Origin: Bacillota bacterium
Lineage (GTDB): Bacteria > Bacillota > Desulfotomaculia > Desulfotomaculales > Desulfallaceae
Length of the DNA: 64,000 bases
Assembly (NCBI GenBank): GCA_023439185.1
Contig: JAEXOR010000003.1
Coordinates: 124,001 to 188,000, forward strand
Reading direction: 5' to 3'
This document shows positions 7,638-16,241 of the stretch, piece after piece; the first letter of the stretch is position 1; each line of letters opens with the position of its first letter. Made by a program: the position numbers and the translations under genes. A model generated the notes under the pieces. The model was not told the origin of the DNA, did not search any database, and saw nothing but the letters and a program-made list of their open reading frames with translations.

Positions 7638-8237
7638 TCAAACGTCGAGCCGAAGCCCGTCCACGCCGAAAAGCAGAACAGCGAATTCATTCAGCATTTC
7701 AGTATTCCACCGCCTGACCGAGCTCTCGCTGCAGTGGATTTCCTCGGCGATAAGCTGGACCCGCTGGTTGAATTTGAAGTTCTGTTTTTCCCTGTCCATG
7801 TAGAGCAGCTTAATGACTTTAATTTTTTCCTCCTCGCCTTTGGCCGCCATTTTGGACTGGACCATGGCCATAGCAGTTTCAATCTGACTGATCATGATTT
7901 TGGTCCGGATCTTGCTCCGCTTGATGGATTGGATGATAACATCATCCATGTCGACCATTTCTCGCTCGTCAATGTACAGTGATTCCTGGATGTCCGAGGC
8001 TTTATACTTGATTTGCTCATAATGGGCCACAAAGTCAAGATAGTTCTCCAACAGCAGGCCGGTGTTGTGCAGTCTGGTTTTCCGGACCTTCTCCTTTTCC
8101 TGCTGTTTGTATATCTTTATGGCCTCAAGCGCCGCCTCTCTTGCTATATCGTTTACGTTGTACATCCCGCGTTTGGCCACAGCTTCCGCCCTCCTTTGAT
8201 AGTTGATAAATTTTGTCAGTTTTGCTATACTGTCCAT
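7638..8237 (-). CDS. ArpU/RinA-like late-gene transcription regulator
   Basis: A 199-residue, mostly helical, charged protein. The C-terminal part (FKFNQRVQLIAEEIHCSESSVRRWNTEML, residues about 152-180) is a sigma-70 region 4-like helix-turn-helix as in ArpU/RinA phage late regulators, which switch on packaging, morphogenesis and lysis genes. Its place as the last gene of the early operon, immediately before the terminase-containing operon, agrees. A hairpin follows at 7515-7542 and repeated TGACA motifs at 7600-7630 could be its target. The family assignment is fairly firm and the target site is inferred. Confidence 0.75.
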   Translation of the reverse strand: MDSIAKLTKFINYQRRAEAVAKRGMYNVNDIAREAALEAIKIYKQQEKEKVRKTRLHNTGLLLENYLDFVAHYEQIKYKASDIQESLYIDEREMVDMDDVIIQSIKRSKIRTKIMISQIETAMAMVQSKMAAKGEEEKIKVIKLLYMDREKQNFKFNQRVQLIAEEIHCSESSVRRWNTEMLNEFAVLLFGVDGLRLDV

Positions 8238-8265
8238 AGGGTTTCGGGGAGAGCGGAAGTTCTCT

Positions 8266-8601
8266 CTATTTTTTTGTGCTTAATTCTTTATAGAGCTTGC
8301 AAGCTTCGCAATCGACGCCGTCTCCGCAATGCGGGCACATTGCTTCATAATGGTCCTCGCAAAGCATTGCCATGCATCCTTCGTTATCAGAGTCATACAA
8401 TTCGTTGCATCCCTCTATCCGGCATTTTTCATAAGTATCAGGTAATATTCTCATGCCCTCTTGGAGGTAATAAATCACAGAAAAGGCTTGGTCAGGAGTG
8501 AGTTTCGGCATTGCTTTGATGTAAAATCCCTCTGGAGTCTCCCCCTGTAAAAATCCGTATAGTTTTTTGACTTCATCAAGGGATATCTCCCTTTTACTCA
8601 T
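8266..8601 (-). CDS. Cysteine-rich hypothetical phage protein
   Basis: A 111-residue protein of unknown function. The N-terminal half is plain. The C-terminal half has CRIEGCNEL, CMAMLCEDHYEAMCPHCGDGVDCEACKLY, i.e. eight cysteines and a histidine in pairs, consistent with two zinc-binding knuckles. It overlaps the stop of the upstream ASCH-like gene by eight bases in the early operon. Nothing more specific can be said. Confidence 0.65.
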   Translation of the reverse strand: MSKREISLDEVKKLYGFLQGETPEGFYIKAMPKLTPDQAFSVIYYLQEGMRILPDTYEKCRIEGCNELYDSDNEGCMAMLCEDHYEAMCPHCGDGVDCEACKLYKELSTKK

Positions 8602-9328
8602 CCTTCCTCACTCCCTCTGGTTTCCTGAATTCATCTTTTGGTTGGTATTTCCTAAAGGAGATCACCCATACCCAAGGGTTAGTTTCCCACCCATAGCCGC
8701 GCTTGGTGTTGAGTCCGTCCCATAGTTTTTTGTAGAGGAATTGCGCATAGGCTAAATTCCAGTTTTTTATGCTTTCGTGCGTTTCGTGGTCCGGGTTTCT
8801 GATTTCGTTGTCTGCGGGCAATCCCTCCGCTATCACATCCTCAACCGTTATGTCCTGCAGCCGCTCCACCCGGACGCCCTTCACCTGTAACCGCAACCGG
8901 CAGACTTCCTTGGGCATGAAGATCGATGGCCTTTTAAAATATCCGACATCAGATTTTTTGGTTTTAATATCATTAGGCTTTGGACCTGATGCCTCATAAT
9001 AAGCAGGCATGGATTTATCCCAAACAAACGTATACTTTGGTTTACCAGTCTCTGTTGTGCCGTCTTCCTCCCATTTACCGTAAAGATAGGTCGTTTCCCT
9101 CACCCAGAGAATGTCACCCGGCTGGCCATAGGGGCATTCCATGGGTAGGTCCTTGATCTGCGGCAGCAGTAACCCGCCAAAGCTCTTTTTTAACCACTTA
9201 CCGTTGAGAGTGTCATCCAGGCTCGTACCTTCCGGCTGCGGCTTGATCACTCGCCGCGTCTTGGTTTTGAGGTCATCCATGATGGCCTGGACCATGTGGG
9301 TCGAATAGAGAATCGGCGTTTCCTTCAT
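8594..9328 (-). CDS. ASCH/PUA-like phage protein
   Basis: A 244-residue protein of a common phage family that begins KETPILYSTHMVQAIMDDLKTKTRRVIKPQPEG, with GDILWVRETTYLYG and CRLRLQVKGVRVERLQDITVEDVIAEGLP. These blocks resemble the ASCH (PUA-like, RNA-binding) fold (ILFSxPMVxAILxGxKTxTRR is the usual signature). The function in phages is not established. The ATG overlaps the helicase stop (ATGA), and the stop overlaps the following cysteine-rich gene. Confidence 0.75.
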   Translation of the reverse strand: MKETPILYSTHMVQAIMDDLKTKTRRVIKPQPEGTSLDDTLNGKWLKKSFGGLLLPQIKDLPMECPYGQPGDILWVRETTYLYGKWEEDGTTETGKPKYTFVWDKSMPAYYEASGPKPNDIKTKKSDVGYFKRPSIFMPKEVCRLRLQVKGVRVERLQDITVEDVIAEGLPADNEIRNPDHETHESIKNWNLAYAQFLYKKLWDGLNTKRGYGWETNPWVWVISFRKYQPKDEFRKPEGVRKDE

Positions 9329-11073
9329 TTCTTGTTGCCCCCTTTCTTTAATTTCTCCACGATCCTGCTCATGTGTTCTGTGGCTACCGCCTGGGCGATT
9401 GCCTTATCCTCTTCGGTCTCCGCCTTGTCTCCCATGATTCCGCTGAACTGAGATATCTTCAGTCCGAGGAACTCCTGTATAACCTCATCAGTGCCTTCCT
9501 CCGCTACGAGGTAGTAACAAAGGACACTGTCCTCTTGCCCTATGCGGTGTGCCCTGTCCTCCGCCTGCGAATGTATGGCCGGCGACCAGTCCAGTTCTCC
9601 GAATACCACGCACGTCGCTCGCTGCAGGTTAAGGCCAGCTGCAGCCCGGAGGCTGACCATGCATAAGTTCGTCTTTCCTTCCATGAACCGCCTGACGTTC
9701 TCGTCCTTTTCCTTCGCCGTTTGCCTTCCGGTTATTTCGACCGGATTGTATGCTTTGAGCTCCTCCTGGTAAATATCAAAGACCGCGTGGTGGTAGGCAA
9801 AAACCAGCACCTTCTCACCTGCGTCGAGGAGCATCTTCAGGAAGGCGGTCACAAACGGCGCCTTTGCAATTCCGATTGCCTGGCGGCTGTCATTGACGAT
9901 TTCCCTCGTCACGCGCCCCTTCTCGAACCTGTCCTTTATGCTGTCCATGCCCTTCGCTTTGTCAATTGCGTCCTGGATGAGTCTGCCGTATCTTCCTTTG
10001 TCAAAGTCCACCGTCTGCACGACGCGGCGCTTTGGCGGGAGCTCCTTCAGTACCTGGTCTTTGGTGCGCCGGAGCATGAGTCCCTCTTTTTTGAGATACT
10101 CACCGAGCTGCTCTGGGTTGGTTACAATGTCCGAACCGTATCCGTAACACCATTCCCTCGTGAAGCTATCCCAGTCGCCGAGGCAGTGGTATTCGATAAT
10201 GTTCATCACCGCCCATATCTCCCCGCCCCGGTTGTATATCGGGGTTCCGCTCAATCCCACACAGGCCGGAGCGGTCGCTGCCAGAAGGGAGGCGGCGCTG
10301 TATTTTTCAGTTCCCGTGTGGCGTAATTCCTGTATTTCGTCAAAAAGCACCGCTTTAAATCCGTACTCCTGCAGGGCGTTCTTCCAGCCTCTAAGCAGAA
10401 GATAGTGAACGATGTAAATACTCGCCGGCGGCAGATCGTATGGCTTCAGTCCCTTTATAACGTGTACTGTGCCTTCCGGGTTACCGCCGTCGAGGTTCAA
10501 CTGTCCATTGCCAGGCAACTTGATGAACCTGTCGATTTCGTGTTCCCAATTCTTCACGAGGTGCGGCGGTACCACTATCATGGCTGGATATGCCTGTTTC
10601 GCAGCTAAAAACGCCAGTGCCTGTATTGTCTTTCCGAGTCCCATCTCGTCCGCCAGAAGCGCTCTTTCGGCGCCGATGAGGTAAGAGAGACCTTCCTTCT
10701 GGAATTCCCTCAGCTCGCCTGTGAATTCCGGGGGTGGCGTGGTTTTCTCTGGGCGTTTGCCGAAGTCCCGCATTCGAAGTGCGTGGCTCAGCGCTGCTTG
10801 GTAGCTCTCTTCCCACGCCTCCTTATCCTCAATTTCAAGCGGGTACCGGAGCATAATCCAGTTGAGGCTTTCGGCGTTCCTCTTCGTGTTTGGGAACCGG
10901 CAGCGCCCTCGTCCCAGTGATTTTGAGCCCGGGAAAAGCCGCTTGACGACCTCCACCGTGCCGGGGTTTCCTTCGATGATCCAATCCCGAACCGCTCCCA
11001 TGTATCGGACTGGTGTCAGCTTGCCTACCGGCTCGTCGTTTGCCGGCGGGCGCTGGAGGTATGCCGGTATCAT
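9325..11073 (-). CDS. SNF2-family DEAD/DEAH-box helicase
   Basis: A 582-residue SNF2-type DNA translocase. Motif I DEMGLGKT is at about residues 142-149, motif II appears as LFDEIQELRH (DEIQ rather than DEAH), motif III as GLSGTPIYN, and the C-terminal RecA domain ends with motif VI, EDRAHRIGQ. Phages use such proteins to remodel DNA during replication or recombination. I start it at ATG 11073 because it overlaps the nuclease TGA as ATGA. The frame is open 14 codons further upstream with no better signal. It is paired with a small PD-(D/E)XK nuclease, a common phage arrangement. Confidence 0.92.
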   Translation of the reverse strand: MIPAYLQRPPANDEPVGKLTPVRYMGAVRDWIIEGNPGTVEVVKRLFPGSKSLGRGRCRFPNTKRNAESLNWIMLRYPLEIEDKEAWEESYQAALSHALRMRDFGKRPEKTTPPPEFTGELREFQKEGLSYLIGAERALLADEMGLGKTIQALAFLAAKQAYPAMIVVPPHLVKNWEHEIDRFIKLPGNGQLNLDGGNPEGTVHVIKGLKPYDLPPASIYIVHYLLLRGWKNALQEYGFKAVLFDEIQELRHTGTEKYSAASLLAATAPACVGLSGTPIYNRGGEIWAVMNIIEYHCLGDWDSFTREWCYGYGSDIVTNPEQLGEYLKKEGLMLRRTKDQVLKELPPKRRVVQTVDFDKGRYGRLIQDAIDKAKGMDSIKDRFEKGRVTREIVNDSRQAIGIAKAPFVTAFLKMLLDAGEKVLVFAYHHAVFDIYQEELKAYNPVEITGRQTAKEKDENVRRFMEGKTNLCMVSLRAAAGLNLQRATCVVFGELDWSPAIHSQAEDRAHRIGQEDSVLCYYLVAEEGTDEVIQEFLGLKISQFSGIMGDKAETEEDKAIAQAVATEHMSRIVEKLKKGGNKK

Positions 11074-11435
11074 AAGGCTATCCCCCATAGTTTTTGGAGC
11101 CCTACGACAGCGCACGGCTTGCCGTTATCCGTTCTCATTATCGGCAGGCGGAGGCTTGTTTCAACGACGATTACGACAGCTTTCACGTCCGGATATTCTG
11201 CATACCGGTTTATCTGTTCTGCAAGCCTGGTGCGGTTTGGCTTGCCCTTTTTGACCTCAACCGCTACTCCGCTCTGCGTCAGGAAGTCCACGCGGCTCCC
11301 CGCGCCGAGCTTTCGCTCCTTCTCGTATCCAATGCCTGCGCTGTCAAAAATACCGGCGATTTTTTCCTGCAGGTCGTACTCCTCAAAAATTTTCCCTATT
11401 CTCAATGTCTGAAGGGCGGCTATAATCGTATTCAT
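11070..11435 (-). CDS. Small PD-(D/E)XK (VRR-NUC-like) nuclease
   Basis: A 121-residue protein with the nuclease core RVDFLTQSGVAVEVKKGKPN at about residues 44-63 (D, then E-x-K with K following), preceded by a helix GIFDSAGIGYEKERKL. This is the arrangement of VRR-NUC/Holliday-junction-resolvase-like nucleases that accompany SNF2 helicases in phages. The start at 11435 follows a G-rich ribosome site. An upstream ATG at 11450 has none. The stop overlaps the helicase start. Confidence 0.78.
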   Translation of the reverse strand: MNTIIAALQTLRIGKIFEEYDLQEKIAGIFDSAGIGYEKERKLGAGSRVDFLTQSGVAVEVKKGKPNRTRLAEQINRYAEYPDVKAVVIVVETSLRLPIMRTDNGKPCAVVGLQKLWGIAL

Positions 11436-11477
11436 TTTCGACCCCCCCATTGCTGTGCTTCATGGTTGAACTACGCA

Positions 11478-11687
11478 CTAAGCCCTACTTGTTGTAAGCA
11501 CTTGGGCGTGTTTGGATAAGACGTAACAGCCTTCAGTGCCCACTCCCACTAAACCCGACACATCCTCACTAAGCGTTTCGTTTAGCAATCTCTTAACTTC
11601 GCTCTTTTCATTGGCAACTACAAACGACTTAAAATATCCACCTGTTGCGATATCACCCATAGCATACGTTGCTTCGAATACCTTCAT
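11478..11687 (-). CDS. Small hypothetical phage protein
   Basis: A 69-residue acidic protein beginning MKVFEATYAMGDIATGGYFKSFVVANEKSEV. AAAGGA lies about eleven bases before the ATG. No family is recognised. The sequence has the look of a compact alpha/beta domain. It precedes the nuclease-helicase pair. Confidence 0.6.
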   Translation of the reverse strand: MKVFEATYAMGDIATGGYFKSFVVANEKSEVKRLLNETLSEDVSGLVGVGTEGCYVLSKHAQVLTTSRA

Positions 11688-11779
11688 TTTTTAATCATTC
11701 CTTTCGCTTCATAACTGGAATGTTCACTAAACCGCTTCCTTCTGTAATTCCTCCCGCAACACATCTGCCAACCTGGACA

Positions 11780-11968
11780 TTAACTTCTACCCTTGTTAAA
11801 TTCGACTTCTATTTCCTCGATTAGTTGCTTTACTGTTTTTTTTATTTGACCACTTCTAATTGCTTTTTCAAAAACATCTAAGATTATAGTTCCAAAGTCA
11901 TGGTTCCATTTTTCTTTGCTGGAAATTTCGTCCATAAACTCATATTTTTCTATGGCCGATTTTTTCAT
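11780..11968 (-). CDS. Small AT-rich hypothetical protein
   Basis: A 62-residue, probably all-helical protein (MKKSAIEKYEFMDEISSKEKW, ending IEEIEVEFNKGRS). I use ATG 11968, preceded by GGGGG at about 12 bases. The frame is open eight codons earlier, overlapping the previous gene. The composition is visibly more AT-rich than the flanking genes, which suggests a recent arrival. The function is unknown. Confidence 0.5.
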   Translation of the reverse strand: MKKSAIEKYEFMDEISSKEKWNHDFGTIILDVFEKAIRSGQIKKTVKQLIEEIEVEFNKGRS

Positions 11969-11975
11969 TATTTTT

Positions 11976-12446
11976 CTATACCCCCTTCGCATAATTTAGC
12001 TTAAGTTCTCCACCATGGCAATGACAAAGTTTTTCGCCTGGTGCCGGTGTCATGCCACACCTTGCATACACCCCGAGCCTTCGTCCCCAACGACTGCCGT
12101 AATCAATAGCCATCTCGCACCCGTGTTCACGCTTACTTAAATTTTCAGCTTCATACTTCCCATAGTCGCCCCTGTAAAATAAAATAAATTCCGGGTTAAC
12201 CTTACGATCTTCTGGAACTTCGGCCCACCTCATAACTCTCGGATATGCTTCTTTCCACTCTTTTGTTTTGGTCTCCCAATCATTCGGTCGCAATGTATCT
12301 GTCATATTCACGCCCCATGTTTTGCGCTCTTTCCACAACCGGAGTTCCACTACCCTCCGGTCGCCGTACTCACCGCCCCAAACTTTGCACTTCTTCTGCT
12401 GGTTACACCGGGGCCAGTCAGCGCAGGTGCTGCAGGATTTATCCAT
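11976..12446 (-). CDS. Hypothetical phage protein with cysteine clusters
   Basis: A 156-residue protein. The N-terminus MDKSCSTCADWPRCNQQKKCKVW and the C-terminal CHCHGG stretch supply cysteine/histidine pairs that may bind zinc. The middle is rich in W, R and E. It overlaps the transglycosylase stop by eight bases, so it is co-translated. No known family is recognised. Confidence 0.6.
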   Translation of the reverse strand: MDKSCSTCADWPRCNQQKKCKVWGGEYGDRRVVELRLWKERKTWGVNMTDTLRPNDWETKTKEWKEAYPRVMRWAEVPEDRKVNPEFILFYRGDYGKYEAENLSKREHGCEMAIDYGSRWGRRLGVYARCGMTPAPGEKLCHCHGGELKLNYAKGV

Positions 12447-13068
12447 CTTTTTTCTCCCACTGTCCCGTTTCCAGCTCCGTTTTGAACTTATAAACCTTGT
12501 CGACGTACTCGTTTTCCAGCCCGTGAGCCTGGACGTACTCCCGGCAGCCGGCGATCCCTCGGTTGTAGGAAATGAGCATCAAGTTGAACGTATCCTCGTC
12601 TGAGCAGCCCAGGCCGGTCCAGTAATCACGGAGGTAGTTGAGGTACCAGACGCCCACCGCGATATTCTGCCTTGGGTTATATGGGTCAAAGTCTGTGATG
12701 CCGGCTTCCCGGCTCACCCACCCGCCGGTACCCCGGGAAATCTGCATAAGTCCCCGGGACGATCCGGAATCCGCCGTCTCCACAAACATGCTTTCGGTGT
12801 GGATTACCCCGAGAACCAGCTCATAGGAGAGCCGGTATTCCTCGCAGAGGTCGTATGTGTACTGCTGCAGCTCGGGCGGCATCGCGATGTCGTAGATGGG
12901 GTAATCTTTTTTCGTCCCCACAGGGGCGCCTGTATCGATAACTTTCCGGGCTTGCGCTACCTGGGTCCGGTCGATATTCGGCCCCGCGCAGCCGGCCAGC
13001 AGCAACGTAAAAATCATGGGGAAAACGAGCTTCTTCACAGCTTTAACGATGAATTCTCTTTTTCCCAT
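12439..13068 (-). CDS. Lytic transglycosylase lipoprotein (SLT domain)
   Basis: A 209-residue protein with a type II signal peptide and lipobox LLAGC (Cys at about residue 27), then an SLT/family 1 transglycosylase domain. The catalytic glutamate is in IHTESMF (about residue 92), followed by SRGLMQIS, NIAVGVWYLNYL and ISYNRG, all standard motifs. Such enzymes cleave the MurNAc-GlcNAc bond of peptidoglycan to 1,6-anhydro products, here anchored at the outer face of the membrane. Its place inside the replication module rather than the lysis or tail region is odd. It overlaps the HNH gene by 26 bases and may be a moron. Confidence 0.87.
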   Translation of the reverse strand: MGKREFIVKAVKKLVFPMIFTLLLAGCAGPNIDRTQVAQARKVIDTGAPVGTKKDYPIYDIAMPPELQQYTYDLCEEYRLSYELVLGVIHTESMFVETADSGSSRGLMQISRGTGGWVSREAGITDFDPYNPRQNIAVGVWYLNYLRDYWTGLGCSDEDTFNLMLISYNRGIAGCREYVQAHGLENEYVDKVYKFKTELETGQWEKKDG

Positions 13069-13843
13069 CCGTCTTAGCCCCCTTTCTCCTCTCCCCGATC
13101 TTATTAAGGATAGATGCTACGATAATTCCTGATTTAGTAAGTTCGGGGTCATTTTTGATCAGGTGGTTTTGGTTCAATCTCGCCAGTTGGGCCCACGATG
13201 TCAAAACCAGATTATCCGGGTCAAAGTTAAGTCGATTTCCATCAGCAAAGATAATTACATGGCCTGCAGGCCTTGGTCCGTTTACAGCTTCCCATATTAG
13301 AACATGCTTCTCGCGCCATGTTTTTGGTTCGGCGATTTTTACCCAAACATAGCCATCAGACCTTAATGATTCAGTGCCAACCGGCTTGTGGTTATGCGGC
13401 ATATGACCTTTTTGAAACTCTGTGGCCGGGGATATTCGTACACCTTTAGGAATTGGTTTACCGGAGAGGTATCCTTTGATGAATCGGCCCGACAGTCCGC
13501 TATTAAGCTTATGGTTTTTGTAATAGCCCTGGATTTGGTTTCTGGTGTAATCGCTTCCAAATTTTTTGTTGAGCAGGTCAGTCATTGTCTTGGGTCCGGT
13601 ACCAATATAATTGTTCAGTATGAATTCTCGGACTTCTGCCGGGTATATTGCTGTTGGTCGTCCTGCCGGAAGGCTGCGAGGAAGGCCGCTTCTTAGCTTA
13701 TAATTTTGCTTATAACTTTTCATGCTGCTAGCGGTAAATTCTGTGCCAAACCTCGCATTTACCATCTCGGCAAGTTCTCGGGTCCTCATCCCTTTAACAT
13801 GTGTTGCTATGAAGTCCTTGACCTCTTTAGGATATCGTTTCAT
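13043..13843 (-). CDS. HNH endonuclease with duplicated N-terminal HTH domain
   Basis: A 266-residue protein with two homologous repeats of about 50 residues (YPKEVKDFIATHVKG... at residues 4-54 and YPAEVREFILNNYIG... at about 67-118), both ending in Y-K-x-x-x-K-L-x-S-G-L. The HNH domain follows (KHVLIWEAVNGPRPAGHVIIFADGN and LNFDPDNLVL, about residues 176-215). This is the layout of free-standing phage homing-type HNH endonucleases that cut and colonise intron-less sites. It sits between two small genes of the replication module. Confidence 0.85.
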   Translation of the reverse strand: MKRYPKEVKDFIATHVKGMRTRELAEMVNARFGTEFTASSMKSYKQNYKLRSGLPRSLPAGRPTAIYPAEVREFILNNYIGTGPKTMTDLLNKKFGSDYTRNQIQGYYKNHKLNSGLSGRFIKGYLSGKPIPKGVRISPATEFQKGHMPHNHKPVGTESLRSDGYVWVKIAEPKTWREKHVLIWEAVNGPRPAGHVIIFADGNRLNFDPDNLVLTSWAQLARLNQNHLIKNDPELTKSGIIVASILNKIGERRKGAKTDGKKRIHR

Positions 13844-13846
13844 AAC

Positions 13847-14140
13847 TTACTCCAATCGATCTCTTATGTTTTGAGGGATGGTTTTCTTCCCCTCCCCGAG
13901 CTGTTTTGCAGTATCGGGGAATATCTCCGGTAATTTGGTGTCCTGGCTGAAAAATTGTTCCTTAAATCGGATTGCTCCTAACACCAACTGGCCGTTGGCG
14001 ATAATCTGCGAGGCAATGCCGGTGACAGCTTTTGCTCTGCTGATTTCCTCTTTTAGCTCATCGCCTTTTTTATCTTCATCGCTTAAGCGTTCCAACTGGG
14101 CAAAAAGATGTTCGTTTAGGTCGGAAAGTTTATTTTTCAC
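13847..14140 (-). CDS. Conserved hypothetical phage protein
   Basis: A 97-residue, largely helical protein starting from a GTG at 14140 (VKNKLSDLNEHLFAQLERL). GGAGGT six bases upstream decides this start. The segment ITGIASQIIANGQL-like (VTGIASQIIANGQLVLGAIRF) is a pattern I associate with small proteins next to HNH genes in Firmicute phages. The function is unknown. Confidence 0.7.
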   Translation of the reverse strand: MKNKLSDLNEHLFAQLERLSDEDKKGDELKEEISRAKAVTGIASQIIANGQLVLGAIRFKEQFFSQDTKLPEIFPDTAKQLGEGKKTIPQNIRDRLE

Positions 14141-14144
14141 GGTA

Positions 14145-14501
14145 TTACCTCCAATCCTCAAGGTTCAGCAGCTTCGTCTCACTCAGTTCGAAATTCAGCA
14201 TAAACGGGCCTCCGTCAATGGCCATCGAATTTCCGTTCTTGCACTGCATTCCGTTGACCACGCCCATCAGCCGGCAGAGCACCGGCCGCACCGGGTAGAT
14301 AACGCATTTTTCCTGTTCGTCATCCCGGAATGGGCACTTGTAGTGCTTCATGCTGTTTTTCACCGCGTGGGCCTTCTCGCCGGGATGGCGCCCGAGGAAT
14401 TCTTTTATCGCTTTGATCTCGGCGGGGCTGGCCGGGATAATCCCACAGCAGGCCCCGCAGTTTTTGCAGCTTTTGTGGGCGGGAATATTCAGCAGCATCA
14501 T
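14145..14501 (-). CDS. YkgJ-family cysteine-cluster protein
   Basis: A 118-residue protein with CKNCGACCGIIP (CxxCxxCC, residues 12-19) and, later, CPFRDDEQEKCVIYPVRPVLCRLMG. This is the signature of the YkgJ/UPF0153 family, thought to bind zinc or an Fe-S cluster. The function is not known. It lies 13 bases downstream of the beta clamp gene in the same operon. Confidence 0.8.
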   Translation of the reverse strand: MMLLNIPAHKSCKNCGACCGIIPASPAEIKAIKEFLGRHPGEKAHAVKNSMKHYKCPFRDDEQEKCVIYPVRPVLCRLMGVVNGMQCKNGNSMAIDGGPFMLNFELSETKLLNLEDWR

Positions 14502-14514
14502 AACCGGCCCACCC

Positions 14515-15564
14515 TTATGCCGCCTGAATCGGCAGGATCAAGGCTGATAACTCGCCGGCGTTCACGATCATCGGCTGGCTCGCGCCGCCCAGGGCGACCT
14601 CGACGTTTTCGGTGTCAAAGGACTTCAGGCACTCCGTCAGGTAAACACTGTTAAAGCCGATTGAGACGGGAGCGTCAACGGGCGCGGCCAGGGTGATTTC
14701 CTCCTGGTACTCGGATATACTGGTCCTGGCGGATATCTGCAGCCGGTCTTCCGCGAAGTCCAGCTTCACCCTGTCGCCTCTCTCCTCCATGCAGATTATG
14801 CAGCGCCGGATGGCCTCCATGAATGTCCTGCGCTCTATGATGGCGGTATTGGCATGCTCGGTGAATACCCCTTTGTAATTCACGTACTGCCCGGCAATCA
14901 GCCGGACATGGGCGGTAAAGTCGTTGGTCTTGAAAACCGCGTTGTTCCCGGAATAAAAGATCTCCACCTGCCCCTGCATGCCGATGCCCATCAGCTTCTG
15001 GAGGGTCGCCCTGGGGACCACGAACTTGAACTCCTGATCGTATTTCATTTTGAACCAGGACACTCTGTGGCCGTTGGTGCCGACGATGTTGAGCTGTCCT
15101 TCCGCCGCTTCGAAGCAGACCCCTGTCAGGATAGGCCGACCGACGTCGGTGGACACGGCGTATAAGACTGATTTCAGAGCCTTCTCCAACTCGGCGCCGT
15201 CAACGGAGTAGGCAATGTCCTGGTCCACAGAGGGAGTGGGCGGGTAAGACTCCGTGCCCGGCGTGGTGAACCGGTTATTAATATGTTGGGTCTTAATAAT
15301 GATACCGTTGTTTTCGCCCGGGGCGATCTCTATGGGGCCGTCCGGCAGGTTTTCGATCAGGTCGATGGCCTTGACTGGGATGATAAAAGGCTTTTCTTCG
15401 TCTACGGTTGCCTCCAGTGGGAACTTCACGCTCAACTCCATATTGGTGGCGGTCAGGCTGTTCTCACTGACCAATACTCCGCCGGCAAAATCAAACATGC
15501 GGGAGGAGAGCACCGTTTTCAGTTTCGCCAGCTTGGGCGCGATAACCGATTTTTCGATAATCAT
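14515..15564 (-). CDS. dnaN: Phage DNA polymerase III beta (sliding clamp)
   Basis: A 349-residue protein with the three-repeat clamp architecture: N-terminal MIIEKSVIAPKLAKLKTVLS and NSLTATNMELSV, a middle domain with SVLYAVSTDVGRPILTGVCFE and LNIVGTNGHRVSWFK, and a C-terminal domain ending ASQPMIVNAGELSALILPIQ. These match DnaN. It tethers the replicative polymerase to DNA. The ATG at 15564 overlaps the TGA of the metallopeptidase gene (TGATG). It is divergent from a typical host clamp, and no phage polymerase gene is present in the window, so it may redirect the host polymerase. Confidence 0.88.
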   Translation of the reverse strand: MIIEKSVIAPKLAKLKTVLSSRMFDFAGGVLVSENSLTATNMELSVKFPLEATVDEEKPFIIPVKAIDLIENLPDGPIEIAPGENNGIIIKTQHINNRFTTPGTESYPPTPSVDQDIAYSVDGAELEKALKSVLYAVSTDVGRPILTGVCFEAAEGQLNIVGTNGHRVSWFKMKYDQEFKFVVPRATLQKLMGIGMQGQVEIFYSGNNAVFKTNDFTAHVRLIAGQYVNYKGVFTEHANTAIIERRTFMEAIRRCIICMEERGDRVKLDFAEDRLQISARTSISEYQEEITLAAPVDAPVSIGFNSVYLTECLKSFDTENVEVALGGASQPMIVNAGELSALILPIQAA

Positions 15565-16241
15565 CAATTCATCTCTCCATTCATGGCTTTGCTCGCCTTA
15601 TTGATTGAGACAACATTGTCCGGGGCGTCGAAAATGCTCCTTTGCTGGCCCGTCCGGCGCAGCTCGTTCCAGCCCGGGAATTCGTCGTCAAGGATATTGA
15701 TGATTTCCGCCTTTGTGGTCACCCAGTTCGTGCCCAGGGTAGCCACCATGTTGTCCCAGTCCTCGATGTCGTGGGGCTTAATCAGCCCGTCTATGTCAAT
15801 GTGCCGGAGTTCGTGGTAGATGGTGGCGATTAGCTGCTCCTTGCTCATCTGCTCCATATAATACTGCTTAATCTCAAGCACATAGCCGTAGCCCCAGGTA
15901 TCCTGCAGCCACTGGCTGGCCTTGCCGATGCGGGCGACCCAGTTCTTCTTGGGCACCGGCCCCGATGGGGTCCAGACGATGTTCTCCAGGAAGAGGATCC
16001 GGGTCGGGACAATGTGCTTGAGCTCCTCGAATTTCCTGACCAGCTTCTCGGCGATTGGCCGGAGCTGATAGTTTTTGATCCACCACTTGTCCCCGAACTT
16101 GCCGTTGTCAATCAGGCCTATCGTGTGGATCTTCCCGCTGTCCGGGTTCGAGGTGAACTGAAATTGAAAGTCGCCGTCGAATTCCTGGCTCAGCATGATT
16201 TCTCCGGTATACCTGTCCACAATTTTCATCACCTTGATCAT
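15564..16241 (-). CDS. Putative phage metallopeptidase
   Basis: A 225-residue protein with a zincin motif HELRHID at about residues 157-163 (TIYHELRHIDIDG), the signature of the putative phage metallopeptidase family. The N-terminal part has GDKWWIKNYQLRPIAEKL. Its substrate is unknown. The start ATG 16241 follows GGAGGT by seven bases and overlaps the recU stop. The long open frame upstream is the recU gene read in another frame and is not part of this protein. Confidence 0.78.
   Translation of the reverse strand: MIKVMKIVDRYTGEIMLSQEFDGDFQFQFTSNPDSGKIHTIGLIDNGKFGDKWWIKNYQLRPIAEKLVRKFEELKHIVPTRILFLENIVWTPSGPVPKKNWVARIGKASQWLQDTWGYGYVLEIKQYYMEQMSKEQLIATIYHELRHIDIDGLIKPHDIEDWDNMVATLGTNWVTTKAEIINILDDEFPGWNELRRTGQQRSIFDAPDNVVSINKASKAMNGEMN

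Noticed and set aside
15845..16111. Minus-strand frame of 88 codons inside the metallopeptidase gene
   Set aside because: Serine/arginine-rich shadow without a ribosome site.
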